Positions 59,880 to 64,000 of a DNA stretch of 64,000 nucleotides are shown in pieces (position 1 is the first letter of the stretch; each line of letters opens with the position of its first letter). The notes beneath the pieces are model-generated. The model had not been told where the DNA came from. It ran no database searches and worked only from the letters and a program-made list of their open reading frames with translations. Position numbers and translations under genes: made by a program. Source of the DNA: Capsicum annuum (lineage: Eukaryota > Streptophyta > Magnoliopsida > Solanales > Solanaceae); assembly GCF_002878395.1 (NCBI RefSeq), contig NC_061115.1:211374639-211438638 (forward strand), in the 5' to 3' direction.

Positions 59880-60780
59880 ATTACTCGCTTATGTGCCTGT
59901 TTTGCAAAATTTGATTTTAGAGTCGCCACTTAATTTATTTGAGAAAATTAAGAAAACCTTTAAATGATTCAAACAGAAAAATCATTCAAGTTTTGAAATT
60001 CTAGGTAAGCGGTTCTCATTAACATTTTAGGAAGGTTTATAAAGTACCTAAAATGTCCGCTAACTTGCAGTTATCCGGTCTGTTCGAAAAAATTGTTCTT
60101 TTGACTAACTAAGAAAAAGTGATTGCTGAAAAAAAATTAATTTTTGATGTTTACGCAGAATCAATTTTTTTTACGACTTTGTAAGGAATCTAACTAGTCC
60201 TAAGCAAATTAAAGTTAAACAAACAAGCATAGAAAAAGGGAAGGGGGGGGGGGGGGGGACAAGTGATTTAGGCTTTTTAAGCCTAAATTCGTCAACCCTG
60301 TCCTAATCTAGTTGGGCTTTTGACCCATTTTTTACATGTCCTAATCTATATTTTTGAGCCTTTTAACCCAAAATCCGCTTCACCTGTATTAGTTTACAAC
60401 TTTGACTTCAAGACCCAAATGAATAAATAAATAAATAAATAAGCAAATTAATAAGACAACAATAAATAAATAAATAAATTAGACAACAATAAATAAATAA
60501 CGAAAAATGAGACTCTCGAGTCTCTTTGCCACTTCAAATATGGGACTTTAACCCATTTTTTCTTCTTTCGACTCCTTGTATCCATATTCTATGAGATTGA
60601 TGTTTGAATTTTCTTTTGAAACCGACTCGAAGGGATGGGCCGGATTGTCCCTTGAACAACACGCAGCGAAAAAGAGTCTGTGCAGGACTCAAATGATTTT
60701 CATGCAAAGAAAGAAAAAACACACACATTAATATACGATTGACAAAAGAAAGAAAGGGGAGAGGGGTAAAAGAGGCCAAC
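59880..60780 (-). mobile_element. Gypsy-type LTR fragment, minus orientation
   Basis: AGAGTCGCCACTTAATTTAT, TTCTAGGTAAGCGGTTCTC and CCTTTTAACCCAAAATCCGC are hallmarks of the large LTRs seen also at 7614 (reverse) and 61098. It contains a G-run (60245-60258) and an (AATA)n microsatellite (60419-60500). Confidence 0.5.
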
Positions 60781-61097
60781 TGTAATATCCCGAATCTGAT
60801 ACCTGGAATTCTACACGGTGCTCATGACCCCGAAGGACCACAAGCTAACCCATGCCTTATATTTGTACCTGGAAAATGCATAATATACTGTATAAATGCG
60901 AAAATAAAGATTGAAAGGCCATAAAGTTCAAAACTGTAACATAACTGATAAAACATAACATCTGGATGGGGTATGAAATACCCAAAACAACTGAAATGAA
61001 CTGCCTGAACATGATAGTCTGAAAAGCCTCTAACTGTCTGAATAAGGAGTTGATGGGACATGTCCCAACCTAACTCCAACTACTGAAATAAACTAAG
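60781..61097 (+). mobile_element. LTR fragment of a different family
   Basis: It starts TGTAATATCCCGAATCTG, with no partner LTR. The text GGAGTTGATGGGACATGTCC lies near its right end. It sits between two pieces of the larger LTR family, suggesting insertion or recombination there. Confidence 0.45.
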
Positions 61098-63569
61098 TGT
61101 CGTGCCCTATTTTTTCCTGAGGTTAAAACGAACACGACGTTATGGACTCTAAAAGAATGAAAATTTGCACAGAGTCGCCACCTAATTTTTAAGCAAAACA
61201 AGGAAACCTATTGAAGTATTAACATGTGATTAATGTTTTTAGTCTGCGAAAAAACAATTGAGATTCTAGGTAAGGGTTCAAGTTATTCCGAAGGAAAGGG
61301 GTTAGGCATCCTTCAGAATCCACAAGTGTGGTACCCGACTAGACTAAATTTTTCAAAGAGGGAAGAGGTACAAAAGATAATGTAGAAGTGTATGTATTAA
61401 ATATAAAATAATACAAATATTTAAAATTATGTAAAGATGCATGTATGTAAAATATATAAATAAAACATGTTATTATAAAAAATGTAAAAAAAATACATGT
61501 GAAAAGAAAAATATTTTATGCTATGTGAAAGAAAGTATATCTTGATATGTCATGAAGAGAAAGAGAAAAATAATATTCTTTGTTTGATTAAAGTTTATGA
61601 AAAAGTAAAGGTTTACTTTAACAAAAAAGATCATAATATTTATGATGTCAAAGTATGTAAACTAACTTGATTAGTTTAATTTATTAGTGTAAATGTTAAC
61701 GACCTAAGTTTGCATAAACGCGAGGTGAAGTTGTATAAAGAAAATTCTGCCCAACACCCCAAAAATAAAGTTTTCACTATAATAACATTTGTACAAATAT
61801 AAAAATACGATACAAAATTAAAAGGGCCTCTTTTAATACAACTCTCGACGAGTAATCCAAATAACTTGTATAAACACTTGTAAAAATGTTAGTAACGAAT
61901 AAATAATAATCAAAATAAATTGAACAAGTATGTATGTATATAAATATTTAAAAAGATATATTTTTTTGGTTAAAAAGTGGGCTCAGATAAAGTCATGACT
62001 GCGAAATGGTTGCTCAATTAATTGGCCGTCCTAAATCGTCTTATCAAAATCTGAACTGTAAAATCTTGTATTGTTATAAAGTTTCATCATTGCCCAAAAA
62101 AAATATTTTTGTTACGTATTTGTATACGTAAAGTGTTTACGGAGGCCTGAAAATTAATAATAATTTTTTCATCGGCCCTAAATAAAGTATCTTATTCCTT
62201 ATCAGTGTAATAAAAATATGAGGGACAAAGGTCCAGAATAATTGCCAAGGAATAGCAAACAAAAGCAGTAAACAAACAACGAAAAGTTTCACAATAGATA
62301 CAAAGCAGCAAAGTGATGCTTTTTTCAGTCAAATCTTCCACCAAAACCCAGTAAAATAAACATCAAACTTGAACATAATGATGAGGTAGACTAAGGCATC
62401 ACCAAAGCACTTATTCCAACCAACAACCAGTAGTATTCGAAGTAACAATATGAAGAACAAACAAAGAGGAAAAGAGTTATCATTTTTTATGTAGATTTTT
62501 ATGTTTGAGAAAATAGGAAAAAAAAAACATAGATCCGGTATCGCAGTAGTGGTGGCGGCATCACTTCAACGGCGAATCACCGGAGTAACGCAGAGATGTA
62601 TAAATTTATTCAGATCTGATCCCTTTTTCCGTTACAATAACAACATGGGGGAGTGAGGGAAAAGGAAGGTGACTGCGCTGTGGTGGTGGAAGCGAAACGC
62701 CAACCGTTCGGTGGTCAGATCCGGCGGCGGAGGCATATGGGTGAGGTCATCGCGGCGGATGTTTTGGATGGTGTTCGGTGGTTTGAGGGAGTGAGATCGG
62801 CTTGGCTTGGTTTTGCGGTGACTGGAGCTTGTCGTTGATGGTGAATGGTTTACGAATAGAAGAGAGATTCAAAAGATTGAGAGATCTTTTCTTGTGGGTA
62901 TGTGTTTTGTGTATATATTGGGGAAGGAGAGTAAAAGGAAGCAGATTTAATTTTTGTTGTATCCCTCCCCCAGTCCGTCTAACGTGAGAATCGGATCCCT
63001 GATATATAATGCAAATTAGGAGGAAGAAAAAGAGAGAGAGAGAAAATTCTTGTTGTTGTGTATATTGATGACTCTTTGGAGAAGAAAAGAATTTTTCAGT
63101 GGAGTCCATATTTGTGTGGGTGTATTGTGGTTCCATGGCCCCCTCCGTGAATGGATGATAGCATAATTGTTTATTTTGTGAAGAAAAATGTAAAAAATAG
63201 AGGTTGTTGTGTAATGTATCCGTTGGAGTGTTTTGAAGAGAAAAATAGAAAAATGAAATGAATAAAATATACTTGTGTATTTATGAATATGTATGTGAGT
63301 TTGCAAAGGAAAAATATTTATGAGTTGTAAAAAATAAAAATATGTGTATTTTGAAAGAGAGGAAAGAAATGAACAAAAAAAATGTCTGTCAAAAATGTGT
63401 CCTCTCATCACCTATTGATACAAAAAATTGAGCACCCCTTTTATCCAATGGATAAAGGGGTGTCCTCTCTTTTTATAATAGAACACCCTTAGGTCCTTAA
63501 GTTATTGGCCAAAGGATTTTCATCCTTTTGACCAACGGACAAAGTAATTATCCAAAGGGTAGTGTCATT

Positions 63570-63671
63570 GAGTGGTCGTTGTCAGATGTGACAAGACAAC
63601 ACTGAGTGGTCATTGTCGGACGTGACAAGACATTATTGTGTAGTCGTTGTCGGATGTGATTAGACATTGAA
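63570..63671 (+). repeat. 34-bp minisatellite, three units
   Basis: GAGTGGTCGTTGTCAGATGT and GACAAGACA text repeats at 63570, 63604 and 63638 with a few substitutions, inside the LTR-like region. Confidence 0.85.
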
Positions 63672-63794
63672 TTATTATACTGCACAAAAATAATTGATCC
63701 GACTCAGTGTTTGCGGACTGTAAAATATAGATGTTGAATGAAAAAATGTAAAGAATATTGAAATTATTAAAATATAATTAATTTAAAAATACTG

Positions 63795-63797
<3 letters not shown>

Positions 63798-63845
<48 letters not shown>
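63798..63845 (+). repeat. (TA)n microsatellite
   Basis: About 24 TA units. Confidence 0.95.
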
Positions 63846-63852
<7 letters not shown>

Positions 63853-64000
63853 ACTTCATGTCGTGCACGTGTGCGGGTGATTGTAAACTGTTAAGAACGA
63901 TAATGAATTGATAAAAATTATAAAATTAGAAAAATTATTAATAAATTATAAGAAATAAAAATATGACAAAAAATTGATTAAAATCCTAAAGAAAGGGTAA

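Larger units (their letters stand above)
61098..64000 (-). mobile_element. Large gypsy-type LTR or element end, minus orientation, running off the window
   Basis: It starts TGTCGTGCCCTATTTTTTCC and includes AGAGTCGCCACCTAATTTTT and AAGGGGTTAGGCATCC, the reverse counterpart of the GTGTGACA end at 9660. A GC-richer segment (62530-62850) with CCGGCGGCGGAGG looks like transcribed LTR leader, read leftward. Open frames there overlap on both strands with no recognisable protein. No second end is visible before base 64000. Confidence 0.5.

Noticed and set aside
62653..63136. Overlapping open frames on both strands near the right edge
   Set aside because: No recognisable protein, frames on both strands, and the location within LTR-like sequence. 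I treat it as non-coding leader.

Overview
This is plant nuclear DNA, very probably from the nightshade family (Solanaceae). It is AT-rich, and its genes and gene remnants have GT..AG introns. It carries tRNA-derived SINEs of the SolS type and retroposon 3' tails of the RTE/TS type that end in TTG repeats. Nearly everything else is plant transposons of several orders nested in one another. Nothing bacterial, viral or organellar was recognised, and the species cannot be named from the window.

Only two host genes are supported. At the left edge, on the minus strand, lies the first coding exon of a prefoldin subunit 3 gene (559-710), with the rest of the gene outside the window. Near the middle, also on the minus strand, is a complete coding sequence for a 222-residue atypical bHLH transcription factor of the bHLH147-150/AIF group (38384-39052), with a probable intron in its 5' leader.

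The layout from left to right is as follows. 1-860: prefoldin exon, leader and SINE-bearing intron. 1042-3557: a Mutator-like (MULE) foldback element that captured two exons of a B3-domain gene and was later hit by a miniature LTR retrotransposon (2057-3334). 4815-10534: a decayed minus-strand Copia element interrupted by a 2-kb solo LTR (7614-9660). 11019-12309: a second MULE carrying the terminal exon of a Sar1 GTPase gene. 12317-14742: a foldback element containing another foldback element (12830-14291) with a coding remnant. 14743-35437: the two arms of one or two foldback elements, 20 kb apart, enclosing a head-to-tail series of minus-strand Helitrons (15644-22530) and a plus-strand Helitron (about 22524-35218), which itself contains a complete-ended 11.3-kb CACTA element (23787-35102). 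36264-37920: a foldback element rich in AT repeats and C tracts. 38384-39400: the bHLH gene. 40922-41316 and 47413-47572: RTE-type tails. 42526-45299: a non-autonomous Helitron. 49378-55750: a decayed Copia retrotransposon with both LTRs and a matching 5-bp target duplication. 57169-58330: a Stowaway MITE and a 130-bp tandem repeat. 59880-64000: minus-oriented gypsy-type LTR pieces.

No cooperating gene system is visible. What is informative is the layering. Target-site duplications fix insertion order at several places, two foldback elements carry recognisable fragments of unrelated host genes, and the CACTA transposase has lost its catalytic centre while the element keeps intact ends. Family assignments rest on motifs read by eye, with no database search.
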